64,000 nt of DNA from Halopseudomonas yangmingensis. Its GTDB lineage: Bacteria; Pseudomonadota; Gammaproteobacteria; Pseudomonadales; Pseudomonadaceae. The notes below the pieces were generated by a model. The model searched no databases. It saw only the letters and a list, made by a program, of their open reading frames with translations, and was not told the origin of the DNA. The position numbers and the translations under genes are program-made. The stretch spans positions 47,992 to 111,991 of the forward strand of contig NZ_FOUI01000011.1 of assembly GCF_900114825.1 (NCBI RefSeq). Reading direction: 5' to 3'. Shown in pieces: positions 19,234 through 28,537 of this stretch. Positions within the stretch are counted from its first letter, which is position 1, and the number at the start of each line of letters is the position of its first letter.

Positions 19234-20739
19234 ATGTGTGGCATTGTTGGCATTGTGGGCAAGTCGAACGTCAATCAGGCGCTCTATGATGCCCTGACCG
19301 TCCTGCAGCATCGCGGCCAGGACGCCGCCGGCATAGTAACCAGCGAGCGCGGACGGTTGTTCCTGCGCAAGGACAATGGCCTGGTGCGCGATGTGTTCCA
19401 GCAACGGCACATGCAGCGGCTGGTTGGCAATATGGGGATTGGCCACGTGCGCTATCCGACGGCCGGTTCTTCCAGTTCGGCCGAGGCGCAGCCGTTCTAT
19501 GTCAATTCGCCCTATGGCATCACCCTGGCGCATAACGGCAACCTGACCAATGTCGAGCAGTTGTCGCGGGAAATCTACGAGTCGGACTTGCGTCACATCA
19601 ACACCAATTCGGACTCCGAAGTGCTGCTCAATGTGTTTGCCCATGAGCTGGCTCTTGGCGGCAAGCTGCAGCCCTCGGCCGACGATATCTTCTCTGCGGT
19701 TCGCGCCGTGCATCAGCGCTGCCGTGGTGGTTACGCGGCGATCGCCATGATCACCGGCTATGGCATTGTCGGTTTCCGTGATCCCTGGGCGATCCGCCCG
19801 ATCGTCTATGGCAAGCGTGAAACCGAGCAGGGCACCGAATACATGATTGCCTCGGAAAGCGTGTCTCTCGATGTGCTGGGTTTTGAGTTGATCCGCGACC
19901 TGGCACCGGGTGAGGCGGTTTATATCAACGAGCAGGGCGAACTCTTCACCCGTCAGTGCTGCGATAATCCGGTGTATTCCCCCTGTATCTTTGAACATGT
20001 CTACCTGGCTCGCCCCGATTCGATGATTGACGGTGTGCTGGTGTACAAGGCGCGCCTGCGCATGGGTGAAAAGCTGGCCGAGAAGATTGCCCGCGAGCGT
20101 CCCGATCACGGTATCGATGTGGTCATTCCGATTCCGGATACCAGTCGCACCTCGGCGGTGGAGCTGGCCAACCATCTGGGTGTGAAGTTCCGCGAAGGTT
20201 TCGTGAAGAACCGTTACATTGGCCGGACCTTTATCATGCCGGGCCAGGCGGCGCGCAAGAAGTCGGTGCGGCAGAAGCTGAATGCCATCGAGCTGGAGTT
20301 CCGTGGCAAGAACGTGCTGCTGGTAGATGATTCGATCGTGCGTGGTACTACCTGCAAGCAGATCATCCAGATGGCCCGCGAGGCGGGAGCCAATAAGGTG
20401 TATTTCTGCTCGGCGGCGCCCGCCGTGCGATACCCGAATGTCTACGGTATCGATATGCCCAGCGCCCATGAGTTGATTGCCCACGACCGCACCACCGAGG
20501 AGGTGGCCGAACTGATTGGTGCCGACTGGCTGGTCTATCAGGATCTCGAGGATCTGGTTGAAACCGTGCGCGAGGGCAACCCGCAGATCGAGAACTTCGA
20601 TTGTTCGGTGTTTACCGGTGAGTACGTCACCGGTGATGTCGACGGTACCTATCTGGATAAAATCGAGCAGGCACGTAACGATTCGGCCAAGGTGCAGAAG
20701 CAGAGCGTCAGCGAGATCATCGATCTGCACAACAACTGA
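19234..20739 (+). CDS. purF: Amidophosphoribosyltransferase
   Basis: PurF (501 residues) makes 5-phosphoribosylamine from PRPP and glutamine, the first committed purine step. After removal of Met1, Cys2 (MCGIVGIVG) is the N-terminal nucleophile of the glutaminase domain. The C-terminal phosphoribosyltransferase domain carries the PRPP loop [13 protein letters not shown]. The ATG at 19234 gives the exact required N-terminus. The length is normal. It lies between cvpA and metZ, as in P. aeruginosa. Confidence 0.98.
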   Translation: MCGIVGIVGKSNVNQALYDALTVLQHRGQDAAGIVTSERGRLFLRKDNGLVRDVFQQRHMQRLVGNMGIGHVRYPTAGSSSSAEAQPFYVNSPYGITLAHNGNLTNVEQLSREIYESDLRHINTNSDSEVLLNVFAHELALGGKLQPSADDIFSAVRAVHQRCRGGYAAIAMITGYGIVGFRDPWAIRPIVYGKRETEQGTEYMIASESVSLDVLGFELIRDLAPGEAVYINEQGELFTRQCCDNPVYSPCIFEHVYLARPDSMIDGVLVYKARLRMGEKLAEKIARERPDHGIDVVIPIPDTSRTSAVELANHLGVKFREGFVKNRYIGRTFIMPGQAARKKSVRQKLNAIELEFRGKNVLLVDDSIVRGTTCKQIIQMAREAGANKVYFCSAAPAVRYPNVYGIDMPSAHELIAHDRTTEEVAELIGADWLVYQDLEDLVETVREGNPQIENFDCSVFTGEYVTGDVDGTYLDKIEQARNDSAKVQKQSVSEIIDLHNN

Positions 20740-20786
20740 GAGTCAGTGGCCGACAGCCTTCGCCAGATCGGCCCAGAGGACATGCA

Positions 20787-22007
20787 ATGAGCAATCAATG
20801 GGATGCCGGCCGCCTTGACAGCGACCTGCAGGATGCCGGTTTCGATACCCTGGCGGTGCGCGCCGGCCAGCGCCGCGGACCTGAGGCCGAGCACGGCGAA
20901 GCACTGTACCTGACCTCCAGCTATGTATTCCGTAGCGCCGCCGATGCCGCTGCCTGCTTTGCCGGCGAGGCTGAGGGCAACGTCTATTCGCGCTATATGA
21001 ATCCCACCGTGCGCACCTTCGAGCAGCGTATGGCAGCATTGGAAGGTGCTGAACAGGCAGTCGCCACCGCGTCCGGCATGTCGGCCATCCTGGCTACGGT
21101 AATGAGCCTGTGCAGTGCCGGTGATCATGTGCTGGTCTCGCGCAGCGTGTTCGGCGCCACCGTCACCCTGTTTGAAAAATACGTCAAGCGTTTCGGGGTG
21201 CAGGTCGATTATGTGACCCTGGCTGATATCGCGGGCTGGAAGGCTGCCTGCAAGCCGAATACCCGTCTGTTGTTTGTTGAATCACCCTCCAACCCGTTGG
21301 CGGAGCTGGTGGATATAGCAGAGCTGGCTGGTGTGGCCAGAGAGCAGGGCGCGCTGCTGGCAGTGGATAACTGCTTCTGTACTCCGGCCTTGCAGAAACC
21401 GCTGGCGCTGGGTGCCGACATTGTCATTCATTCGGCGACCAAGTACATCGATGGGCAGGGCCGTTGTCTGGGCGGGGTGGTCTGTGGCCGCCGCGAGCAG
21501 ATGCAGGAGCTGGTTGGTTTTCTGCGTACCGCCGGACCGACCCTGAGTCCGTTCAATGCCTGGGTGTTTCTCAAGGGGCTGGAAACCCTGCGCCTGCGCA
21601 TGCAGGCCCATTGTGTCAGTGCCCAGGCGCTGGCCGAGTGGCTGGAGCAGCAGCCCGAGGTCGAGCGGGTGTATTACGCCGGGCTGCCCAGTCATCCGCA
21701 GCATGCGCTGGCTGCCCGGCAGATGCGCGCCTTCGGTGCGGTGGTCGGTTTCGAGCTTGCTGGTGGACGCGAAGCTGCCTGGCGTTTTATCGATGCCACC
21801 CGCTTGTTGTCCATCACGGCCAATCTCGGTGATGCAAAAAGCACCATTACGCATCCGGCAACTACCACCCATGGTCGGCTGAGTATCGAGGCCCGTGAGG
21901 CGGCAGGCATTCGCGAAGGGTTGCTCAGACTGGCGGTCGGGCTGGAGGAATTGGACGATTTGCAGACCGACTTGCAGCGGGGGTTTGCTGTCTTGCGTGC
22001 CGACTGA
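20787..22007 (+). CDS. metZ: O-succinylhomoserine sulfhydrylase
   Basis: MetZ (406 residues) is a PLP enzyme of the Cys/Met-metabolism family that makes homocysteine directly from O-succinylhomoserine and sulfide. The PLP lysine is in HSATKYIDGQGRCLGG. Other family segments are YSRYMNPTVRTFEQRMAALE and SPSNPLAELVDIAEL. The ATG at 20787 follows AGAGGACATGCA. The position directly after purF, as in Pseudomonas, supports MetZ over cystathionine synthase or MetY. A strong terminator follows. Confidence 0.97.
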   Translation: MSNQWDAGRLDSDLQDAGFDTLAVRAGQRRGPEAEHGEALYLTSSYVFRSAADAAACFAGEAEGNVYSRYMNPTVRTFEQRMAALEGAEQAVATASGMSAILATVMSLCSAGDHVLVSRSVFGATVTLFEKYVKRFGVQVDYVTLADIAGWKAACKPNTRLLFVESPSNPLAELVDIAELAGVAREQGALLAVDNCFCTPALQKPLALGADIVIHSATKYIDGQGRCLGGVVCGRREQMQELVGFLRTAGPTLSPFNAWVFLKGLETLRLRMQAHCVSAQALAEWLEQQPEVERVYYAGLPSHPQHALAARQMRAFGAVVGFELAGGREAAWRFIDATRLLSITANLGDAKSTITHPATTTHGRLSIEAREAAGIREGLLRLAVGLEELDDLQTDLQRGFAVLRAD

Positions 22008-22032
22008 ATGAGGCTAATGCCAACTGCTGCAC

Positions 22033-22065
22033 AAAGCCGCAATGTCCCGCATTGCGGCTTTTTTT
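22033..22065 (+). terminator. Intrinsic terminator after metZ
   Basis: AAAGCCGCAATG (22033-22044) and CATTGCGGCTTT (22050-22061) form a perfect 12-base-pair stem with a 5-base loop, running into a T tract to 22065. It lies 26 bases past the metZ stop. Confidence 0.95.
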
Positions 22066-22167
22066 ATTTGGATTATGCTGCAGGTGTCGCAGGGATAGCG
22101 GAGGCATGAGGTACTGCTGTGGTGCTCTGGCAGTGCGACATAACTCAAACGAAAAAAAGGAATTGTC

Positions 22168-22455
22168 ATGAGCAACCATCTTTCCCGCACACTGCGTGCG
22201 TTCTTCCTGACCCTGTTCACCCTGCTGTGCGTGCCTGCCTTTGCCGAGGGCACTCATCCCAGTGTGAATATCAACGCAGCCAGCGCTGCCGAACTGGCTG
22301 AAGTGCTGCAGGGGGTTGGCCAGGCCAAGGCTGAAGCCATTGTTGCCTATCGCGAGACCAATGGCAGTTTTACCTCGGCCCAGTCTCTTGCTGATGTGAA
22401 GGGGATTGGCGCGGCAACTGTTGAGCGCAATCTGCAGCGTATCAGTCTGGAATAG
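22168..22455 (+). CDS. ComEA-like helix-hairpin-helix protein
   Basis: This 95-residue exported protein has a signal peptide (residues 1 to about 27, ending VPAFAEG) and two helix-hairpin-helix motifs in the ComEA style (VNINAASAAELAEVLQGVG, then VKGIGAATVERNL). ComEA proteins bind double-stranded DNA in the periplasm during DNA uptake, but many gammaproteobacterial short versions have unproven roles. The ATG follows AAAAAAAGGAATTGTC, a clear ribosome site. It is a single-gene unit between a terminator and a convergent chemoreceptor gene. Confidence 0.93.
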   Translation: MSNHLSRTLRAFFLTLFTLLCVPAFAEGTHPSVNINAASAAELAEVLQGVGQAKAEAIVAYRETNGSFTSAQSLADVKGIGAATVERNLQRISLE

Positions 22456-22463
22456 CGAGTGTT

Positions 22464-22486
22464 CGGGCCGGCGCGCAGCCGGCCCG
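22464..22486. terminator. Hairpin between convergent genes, possible bidirectional terminator
   Basis: CGGGCCGGC (22464-22472) and GCCGGCCCG (22478-22486) form a perfect 9-base-pair stem with a 5-base loop. It sits between the stop of the ComEA-like gene (+) and that of the chemoreceptor gene (-). Only a weak T-rich stretch (ATTCTTTAT) follows on the plus strand. Confidence 0.55.
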
Positions 22487-22491
22487 ATTCT

Positions 22492-23925
22492 TTATGCCTT
22501 GAGCTTGCTGACAGCGGCGCTTAACTGCTGGGCCAGCGTAGCCAGTTGGGCGCTGGTGGCGGCGCTTTGTACGGTATTTCTGACGCTGTCCTCGGTTACA
22601 TCGCGGATTTGCACCACGCTGCGGGTAATGGCCTCGGCTGCAATGCTTTGCTGCTCTACAGCCTGAGCAATCTCGCTGTTGCCAATACGCATTCGACTGA
22701 CTGCCGAGGTGATGGACTCCAGTGACTGGCTGGCAGCACCGCTTTGCTCGACCGAGTCGCGGGTAAGGTCTGCACTGGTTTGCATATCCTCCACGGCCTC
22801 TGCGGTTCCGCGCTGCAGTCCTTCAATCATGCGCTGTATTTCATCAGTCGAATTTCTTACCCGTTGTGCCAGTGCGCGTACTTCATCGGCTACCACAGCA
22901 AAGCCGCGACCTGATTCGCCGGCACGGGCGGCTTCAATGGCCGCATTCAAGGCCAGCAGGTTGGTCTGCTCGGCGATCTCACGGATCACCTGGACCACGC
23001 CGCTGATTTCATGGCTACTGGCCTGGAGTTTCTGCATATGGCCTGTACAGCGTTCAATGCTGGTGGCCAGTCCGGCAATAGTGCGGGTAACAAGGGCTAC
23101 CTGTTGTTGCCCGGAATGGGCAAGGTTGTCTGCCTGCTCGGATTCGTCACGGGTGCGTCCGCTGCTGCCGGCAATATCCTGTACGGTGGCTCCCATTTCG
23201 TTGACGGCTGCAGCGACCTGATCGGTTTCGCTTTGTTGGCCGAGCATGCCTTCACGCATGGTTTCCATTAGACGTGCCAGTTCGCTGGTGCCGTTGTCCA
23301 GTTCACTGGCGGCGTGGCGTACCTTGGATACCACCTGTTGCTGGGCCGATTGCATGGCATTGAATGCGCGTGCCATGGCACCAACCTCGTCACGACTGTC
23401 ACTGACAGCGCGCATGCTCAGGTCGCCGGTCTGTTCTACCTTGAGCATGACGTCACGCAAGGCAAGCAAATGGCGGGAAATAAACAGAATCAGTGTTTGC
23501 GAGGCGACCAATACCAGCAGCATAAGCAGAAACACCACCAGCGCATAAAGCGGCGCTCGCTCGATCAACAGCTCCAGATAGTCCTGCCGCTCAACTGCAA
23601 GCAGGTGAGCTTTTCCCTGATCGTCAAGGACACCCCAGACACCCAGCCATTGCTGGCGATAGCTTTCGCTCAAGGGCTGGTCAAGCCAGCGCGGTTCGCT
23701 GCCTAGCGAGGCACCTAACGGGCTGTTGTCAGGCAGCCTCTGCAAGCCGGAGGGCAGGGCAATATCGGCGCCGAGTAGCGGCTTGGCCAGCAGGATGCGT
23801 TGCTGTTCGAGACTGTGGCGTTCGATACCCAGTGCAACCAGAACCAGCAGCAAGACCACCACGAAGCTGACAGCGTTCAGAGCCCAGAACTTGAATTTGA
23901 GTGGAAGGTCCTTGAATCGCGGCAT
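22492..23925 (-). CDS. Methyl-accepting chemotaxis protein
   Basis: This 477-residue transmembrane chemoreceptor has TM1 at about residues 13-33, a short periplasmic sensor region (about 34-125) with no recognised fold, TM2 at about 126-148 and a HAMP segment to about 205. The cytoplasmic signalling domain contains the hairpin tip ([19 protein letters not shown]) that contacts CheA and CheW. The ATG at 23925 follows AGGAG. The frame extends to a TTG at 23961, which lacks support. It stands alone between the ComEA-like gene and rnd. The ligand is unknown. Confidence 0.94.
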   Translation of the reverse strand: MPRFKDLPLKFKFWALNAVSFVVVLLLVLVALGIERHSLEQQRILLAKPLLGADIALPSGLQRLPDNSPLGASLGSEPRWLDQPLSESYRQQWLGVWGVLDDQGKAHLLAVERQDYLELLIERAPLYALVVFLLMLLVLVASQTLILFISRHLLALRDVMLKVEQTGDLSMRAVSDSRDEVGAMARAFNAMQSAQQQVVSKVRHAASELDNGTSELARLMETMREGMLGQQSETDQVAAAVNEMGATVQDIAGSSGRTRDESEQADNLAHSGQQQVALVTRTIAGLATSIERCTGHMQKLQASSHEISGVVQVIREIAEQTNLLALNAAIEAARAGESGRGFAVVADEVRALAQRVRNSTDEIQRMIEGLQRGTAEAVEDMQTSADLTRDSVEQSGAASQSLESITSAVSRMRIGNSEIAQAVEQQSIAAEAITRSVVQIRDVTEDSVRNTVQSAATSAQLATLAQQLSAAVSKLKA

Positions 23926-24052
23926 GCGGGCTCCTGAGGGCTGGATGACAATGAGTCGCAAGTATAGCGGGATGTCGCTTCAGGGTGGACTGTCATTCGC
24001 GTTCTGCTCTGAATGCGGCAAGGTCGCGCATATCATGCACAAGGCTATGGAG

Positions 24053-24058
24053 TATACT
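24053..24058 (+). promoter_or_regulatory. Candidate -10 element for rnd-ycgL
   Basis: TATACT (24053-24058) is a near-consensus -10 element 24 bases upstream of the rnd ATG, in the gap divergent from the chemoreceptor gene. I see no good -35 element 17 bases upstream. Weak call from position and hexamer match. Confidence 0.3.
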
Positions 24059-24082
24059 GTCACCCAAATGAGGGAACGCCCG

Positions 24083-25231
24083 ATGACGCCACCGCTTGTA
24101 CAAACCACCATGATCGACTCTGATGCCGCACTCGAGCAGGCTTGCCGCCGCTGGTCGACATTGCCCTTTGTGGCACTGGATACCGAGTTTGTACGCACCG
24201 AGACCTTTTTGCCGATCGCTGGTCTGGTGCAGGTGGGGGACGGCCAACAGACCTGGCTGATCGATCCGCTGAAAATCCATGACTGGCAACCCTTTGCGCA
24301 ACTGCTGGAAAATCCTGCAGTGGTCAAGGTGCTGCATGCCTGCAGCGAGGATCTTGAGGTTTTCCGTTGCCTGTGTGACACGGCGCCTGTGCCGTTGTTT
24401 GATACCCAGTTGGCTGCTGCCTTTTTGGGTATGGACTATTCGATGGGCTATTCGCGGCTGGTACAGGCCTTGCTGGATATTGAACTGCCCAAGGACGAGA
24501 CCCGCTCTGACTGGTTGCAGCGGCCGTTGTCGGCCACCCAGCTTGAATATGCGGCCCGTGATGCGCAGCATTTGGCTGAGCTTTATCAAGTGCTGGCCCC
24601 GCGACTGCAGGCCTGCGGGCGCACGGACTGGCTGTTCGAGGATACGGCGCAGCAGATAGAAGCCAGTTGCACCGAGGTTGAGCCTGAATTGGCTTACCAG
24701 CAAGTCAAGCAGGCCTGGCGACTGAATCCACAGCAGTTGGCCGTATTACGCGAGTTGGCCGCCTGGCGTGAATCCGAAGCGCGCCGACGTAACCAGTCGC
24801 GCAACCGCTTGTTGCGTGAGCGTTCGATGATTGATCTGGCCCAGCGCCAGCCTGACAGTTTGCAGGCGCTGGCGCGGATTGAGGACATGCACCCGCGCAC
24901 CGTACGCCACGAGGGCGCCCGTATTGTTGAGTTGATTCGCCAGGCCGCCGGGTTGCCTCGCGACAGTTGGCCGGCCCAGCTGGCCCAGCCGCTCAGTGCC
25001 GATGCCAATCGTCTGGTTAAACGCCTGCGTCAGGTTGGTGAGCAAAAGGCACGAGAGCTGTGCATGGCAGCCGAGGTCATGCTGCGGCGCAAAACTATTG
25101 AAAATATGGTACGGGAGGGGTGGCCCAACGGGCCTTACCAGCTTCCGGGCGATCTTGTTGGCTGGCGCCGCGAACTGCTTGGCGAGCAGTTGTTGGCGGA
25201 AGTCGATTCACCGGTATCGGAGAGCGCATGA
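24083..25231 (+). CDS. rnd: Ribonuclease D
   Basis: RNase D (382 residues) is a 3'-5' exoribonuclease that trims tRNA precursors. The DEDD exonuclease motifs are LDTEFVRTETF (near residue 31), HACSEDLEVF and YAARDAQHLAELY. HRDC helices fill the C-terminal half. I chose the ATG at 24083 because GAGGGA lies upstream and the length fits the family. In-frame codons further upstream run into the region facing the chemoreceptor gene. The stop overlaps ycgL as ATGA. The rnd-ycgL pair is conserved in Pseudomonas. Confidence 0.96.
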   Translation: MTPPLVQTTMIDSDAALEQACRRWSTLPFVALDTEFVRTETFLPIAGLVQVGDGQQTWLIDPLKIHDWQPFAQLLENPAVVKVLHACSEDLEVFRCLCDTAPVPLFDTQLAAAFLGMDYSMGYSRLVQALLDIELPKDETRSDWLQRPLSATQLEYAARDAQHLAELYQVLAPRLQACGRTDWLFEDTAQQIEASCTEVEPELAYQQVKQAWRLNPQQLAVLRELAAWRESEARRRNQSRNRLLRERSMIDLAQRQPDSLQALARIEDMHPRTVRHEGARIVELIRQAAGLPRDSWPAQLAQPLSADANRLVKRLRQVGEQKARELCMAAEVMLRRKTIENMVREGWPNGPYQLPGDLVGWRRELLGEQLLAEVDSPVSESA

Positions 25232-25521
25232 AGCTGTTGTGTTCGGTCTATCGCAGTCCACGCAAGGATGGCATGTATCTGTATGTGCCTCGTCAGCAGG
25301 GGCTGAAGGGCTTGCCGGAAGTCTTGCTGGCGCATTTTGGCAAGCCGGTACATGTCATGGACATGCCCTTGTCAGCAGAAACCAGACTGGCACATGAGGC
25401 ACCTGCCAAGGTTCTCGAGGAACTGCGCGAGCGTGGCTTTTACCTGCAAATGCCGCCACCCGAGGATGAGTACATCGAACACCTGCCCGAGCAGTTGCTC
25501 TATCTCAACGATCCGCTCTGA
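25228..25521 (+). CDS. ycgL: YcgL domain protein
   Basis: This is a 97-residue YcgL-family protein of unknown function. The family core is visible (CSVYRSPRKDGMYLYV at the start, VLEELRERGFYLQMPPPE near the end). The ATG at 25228 overlaps the rnd stop and has GGAGAG upstream. Translation is probably coupled to rnd. The length is typical. Confidence 0.95.
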   Translation: MKLLCSVYRSPRKDGMYLYVPRQQGLKGLPEVLLAHFGKPVHVMDMPLSAETRLAHEAPAKVLEELRERGFYLQMPPPEDEYIEHLPEQLLYLNDPL

Positions 25522-25534
25522 TTTTTCCTTGTTT

Positions 25535-26761
25535 TCAGACCAGCAACTCCACTGCTGGCGGGTGGCCGAGAAAGGCGGCGGGGCTGGCGCTGGCGCCGTA
25601 GGCGCCGGATTGCAGCACGACTATCCAGTCTCCTGCTTCGGCGCGCGGTAGTTCGATACGCTCGGCGATGATGTCCAGCGGTGTGCAAAGCGGCCCGTGA
25701 ATGCTCACGGCCTCTTCGGCCGGCTGGTCGGCCCGGTTACCGACCAGTACCGGGTAGTTGCGCCGCAGTACCTGACCAAAATTGCCGGAGTTGGACAGAT
25801 GGTGATGCAGTCCACCGTCACACATCAGAAAGGTCTGCCCGCGACTGTGTTTGCGTTCGAGGACCCGGCATACATAGTAACCGGCTTCCCCGACCAGATA
25901 GCGGCCAAGCTCCATCACCAGGCGTGTGTCAGCCAGCCAGTCGCGGTGTTCCTGCAGTAGCTGGGCCATGTTCTCACCCAGTTGAGCCAGTGGTAATGTC
26001 TGCTCGCCGGGGAAATAGGGTATGCCCAGGCCGCCACCAAGATTGATGCTGTGCAGCGGCTTGCCGTGGGCTTCAGTCAGACGCCGGGCCAGTTCCAGGG
26101 TGCGTTGCTGGCATTCCTGAATGGCTTCCAGCCTGAGGTTCTGTGAGCCGCTGAAGATATGCAGCCCTTCCAGGTGCAGGCGCGGATGATCGCGCAGCTC
26201 TTCGATCAGGATTGTTACCTGCTCACTGTCGATACCAAAGGGTTTGGCGCCACCGCTCATTTTCATGCCGGCAGACTTCAGTTCGAAATCAGGATTGACG
26301 CGAAGGGCTATTCGGGCCGGCATTTGCAGCTGTTCGCACAGCTGCTCGATACGGTGCAGCTCGTCGGGCGATTCGACGTTGATCAGCACGCCGCTGGCAA
26401 TGGCCGCGGCGAGTTCGGCTGGTTGTTTGGCCGGGCCGGCAAAGCTGATTTCACTGGCCGGCATGCCGCTGTTGAGGGCAGTTTGCAGCTCCCCGAGCGA
26501 GGCCACATCGAGCCCGTCGACCAATCCTGCCAGCCAGTCGACCACCGCCGGCATGGGGTTGGCCTTGATTGCATAATGCAGCTCTATGCAGGCTGGCAGA
26601 GCCGCCCGCAGTGCGCTTACCCGCTGGCTGATAAGGGACCGGTCATAGGCGTAAAAGGGTGTGCGTCCGGCACGCAAGGCCAGGTTTTGCAGTGTCTGGT
26701 TGCCGATCAGTAGCTGGTGCTGGTCGATCTGCTGGTTATCGAGGGCGACGTGTCGGCTCAT
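25535..26761 (-). CDS. PLP-dependent decarboxylase, exosortase A-associated type
   Basis: This 408-residue fold-type III PLP decarboxylase belongs to the diaminopimelate/ornithine decarboxylase superfamily. The PLP lysine lies in HYAIKANPMPAVV, the glycine-rich phosphate loop is NLGGGLGIPYFPGE, and the active-site cysteine is in HGPLCTPLDII. The details (DGGLHHHLSNSGNFGQ, HIFSGSQNL, QSGAYGASASP) match the subfamily named for its link to exosortase A systems, not LysA. Members resemble BtrK, which decarboxylates an acyl-carrier-bound amino acid. It overlaps the ligase gene as ATGA, with AGGA upstream. No exosortase or acyl-carrier gene is in this window. The substrate is unknown. Confidence 0.9.
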   Translation of the reverse strand: MSRHVALDNQQIDQHQLLIGNQTLQNLALRAGRTPFYAYDRSLISQRVSALRAALPACIELHYAIKANPMPAVVDWLAGLVDGLDVASLGELQTALNSGMPASEISFAGPAKQPAELAAAIASGVLINVESPDELHRIEQLCEQLQMPARIALRVNPDFELKSAGMKMSGGAKPFGIDSEQVTILIEELRDHPRLHLEGLHIFSGSQNLRLEAIQECQQRTLELARRLTEAHGKPLHSINLGGGLGIPYFPGEQTLPLAQLGENMAQLLQEHRDWLADTRLVMELGRYLVGEAGYYVCRVLERKHSRGQTFLMCDGGLHHHLSNSGNFGQVLRRNYPVLVGNRADQPAEEAVSIHGPLCTPLDIIAERIELPRAEAGDWIVVLQSGAYGASASPAAFLGHPPAVELLV

Positions 26762-28317
26762 GACGGGTTCCTGAACTGGTCGGCATGCTGGCGCCGCAGG
26801 GCGGGGCGGTCGTATTTGCCGTTGTTGTTGCGCGGTAGCTGGTCATACCAGATCCATGCCTGTGGCTGCATGTACTGTGGCAGTCGCCGTTGCAGCCACT
26901 GCTGCAGTGTCGTCTGTTGTTGCCGATCGCCACAGAGCAGAGCAATCGGAGCCTGCCCGAGTTGCGGATGGTCAGCGCCGACCACGACGCACTCTTCTAC
27001 TTTGCCACTGGCCAGCAACTCATGCTCGATTTCTTCCGGGCTGACGCGCATGCCAGAGCACTTGATCTGCTCGTCACGCCGGCCGCGGTAATACATGAAA
27101 CCGTCACTGTCACGGACCACGCGGTCACCAGACCATACAGCCAGCTCGGCCAGCGGGTGTTCACCCGGTTGTCCGGGCAGGGGGCGAAAGCGTTCGGCGG
27201 TGCGTAGCGGGTCGTTCCAGTAGCCCATGGCCACCAGGCTGCCGCGATGCACCAGCTCGCCTTCTTCGCCGTCAGCACAGGGTCGTCCATCCTCGCGCAA
27301 AACCAGAATTTCCGCATTGGGAATGGCAATGCCGATCGAGTCCGTCTTGCGCTCCAGCCACTCCGGCGGAACCCAGGTAGAACGAAAGGCTTCGGTCAGG
27401 CCATACATCAGATAGGGGCGCGCCTGCGGTTGCAGTTGCCGAAGCTGCTGAAGCAGTGTGGTGGGCAGATGTCCGCCGGAGTTGGTGAAAAAGCGCAGGC
27501 AGCGTGCTTGTTCCGGCCAGTCCTGGCTGGCCAGTTGCTGCCAAAGAGGAGGGACGCCGGCCAGTCCTGTGACCTGGTGACGGGCTATCGTACGGACCAC
27601 CTCGGCGGGTAGCAGGTAATCCATCAGCACCACGCTGGCACCGCTGTAAAAGCTACAGGTGAGTTGGGACAGGCCATAGTCGAAAGATAATGGCAGCAAG
27701 GCCAGCAGGCGATCATCGGTCTGCAGTTGCAGGTATTGGCTGACACTCATGGCACCACACAAAAGATTGCGTTGGCTGAGCATCACCCCTTTGGGCAGTC
27801 CGGTGCTGCCGGAGGTGTAGAGCAGGGCAGCCAGATCGGTATCGATAGTGCGGGCGGCGGCGGGCAGTCGTCGCGGCAGTTGATCCCAGTGCAGGGTTTC
27901 AATCGGCAAGTCAGTCAGTCGGTCACACAGGATTACGCCTTCCAGCGCAGGGCAATTGCTCTTGTCCAGACCCAGCTGGGCTACTCGCTGGGCACTGCTG
28001 ACCAGCCAGCTGACACCGGCATCACGCAGGATGTGCAGCACCTGGGCGGGTTTCAATTGCGGGTTGATCGGCACTATCACAGCGTCCGCGCGATTGCCGG
28101 CAAACAGCGCCACGACTGTCTGGAATTGTTTTGGCAGCCACACCGCCAGGCGCTGGCCGCGCTGCAACCCGAGCGATTGCAGTGCGCCAGCAGTCAGCTC
28201 GACCTGCTCCAGCAGCTCGGTATAGCTCATCTGCTGGTCGCGCCAGAGCAGCGCGCAGGCTTGGCCGCCGCTGCGAGCGGCACCCTGTTCGAGCAGTTGG
28301 TGCAGACGTATCAGCAT
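26758..28317 (-). CDS. AMP-forming acyl-CoA/amino acid ligase, exosortase A-associated type
   Basis: This 519-residue adenylate-forming enzyme has the ANL core motif LLYTSGSTGLPKGVMLS, MYGLTEAFRSTW, SGDRVVRDSDGFMYYRGRRD (hinge) and the C-terminal lysine in PRNNNGKYDR. The wording of these motifs matches ligases found with exosortase A systems, next to the same type of PLP decarboxylase. It probably activates a carboxylate or amino acid for transfer to CoA or a carrier protein. I chose the ATG at 28317 (MLIRLHQLLEQ) by family alignment, although I see no good ribosome site. The frame stays open 64 codons upstream without homology. It forms a two-gene operon with the decarboxylase. Confidence 0.9.
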   Translation of the reverse strand: MLIRLHQLLEQGAARSGGQACALLWRDQQMSYTELLEQVELTAGALQSLGLQRGQRLAVWLPKQFQTVVALFAGNRADAVIVPINPQLKPAQVLHILRDAGVSWLVSSAQRVAQLGLDKSNCPALEGVILCDRLTDLPIETLHWDQLPRRLPAAARTIDTDLAALLYTSGSTGLPKGVMLSQRNLLCGAMSVSQYLQLQTDDRLLALLPLSFDYGLSQLTCSFYSGASVVLMDYLLPAEVVRTIARHQVTGLAGVPPLWQQLASQDWPEQARCLRFFTNSGGHLPTTLLQQLRQLQPQARPYLMYGLTEAFRSTWVPPEWLERKTDSIGIAIPNAEILVLREDGRPCADGEEGELVHRGSLVAMGYWNDPLRTAERFRPLPGQPGEHPLAELAVWSGDRVVRDSDGFMYYRGRRDEQIKCSGMRVSPEEIEHELLASGKVEECVVVGADHPQLGQAPIALLCGDRQQQTTLQQWLQRRLPQYMQPQAWIWYDQLPRNNNGKYDRPALRRQHADQFRNPS

Positions 28318-28537
28318 GAGCGAATGTTCTGGCAAGGCGTCATCACAAAGACAATCCTGAAATGGCGACAAAGGCCGGAAGTTTACCCGATCAGGACTGC
28401 TTGCGCAGGCATGGAAATCGGCCTGCCCGGGGGGTTGTTCGTGGTGCCGCACGGCTGTGCGATACTGGTTGCAAGAAGGCGTCTGCAGTTTGACTGCAGA
28501 TACCTGCATTGATGGCGTCTATCAGCGGAGAGTCCAG

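Noticed and set aside
19213..20730. 505-codon minus-strand open frame opposite purF
   Set aside because: It mirrors purF, shows no motif, and has the same His/Gly-rich shadow composition.
23726..24082. N-terminal extension of RNase D
   Set aside because: The extension overlaps the divergent chemoreceptor gene and has no homology. The family length and a ribosome site support ATG 24083.
25535..26761. Diaminopimelate decarboxylase (lysA)
   Set aside because: The superfamily is right, but the subfamily motifs and the coupled AMP-forming ligase match the exosortase A-associated decarboxylase rather than LysA.
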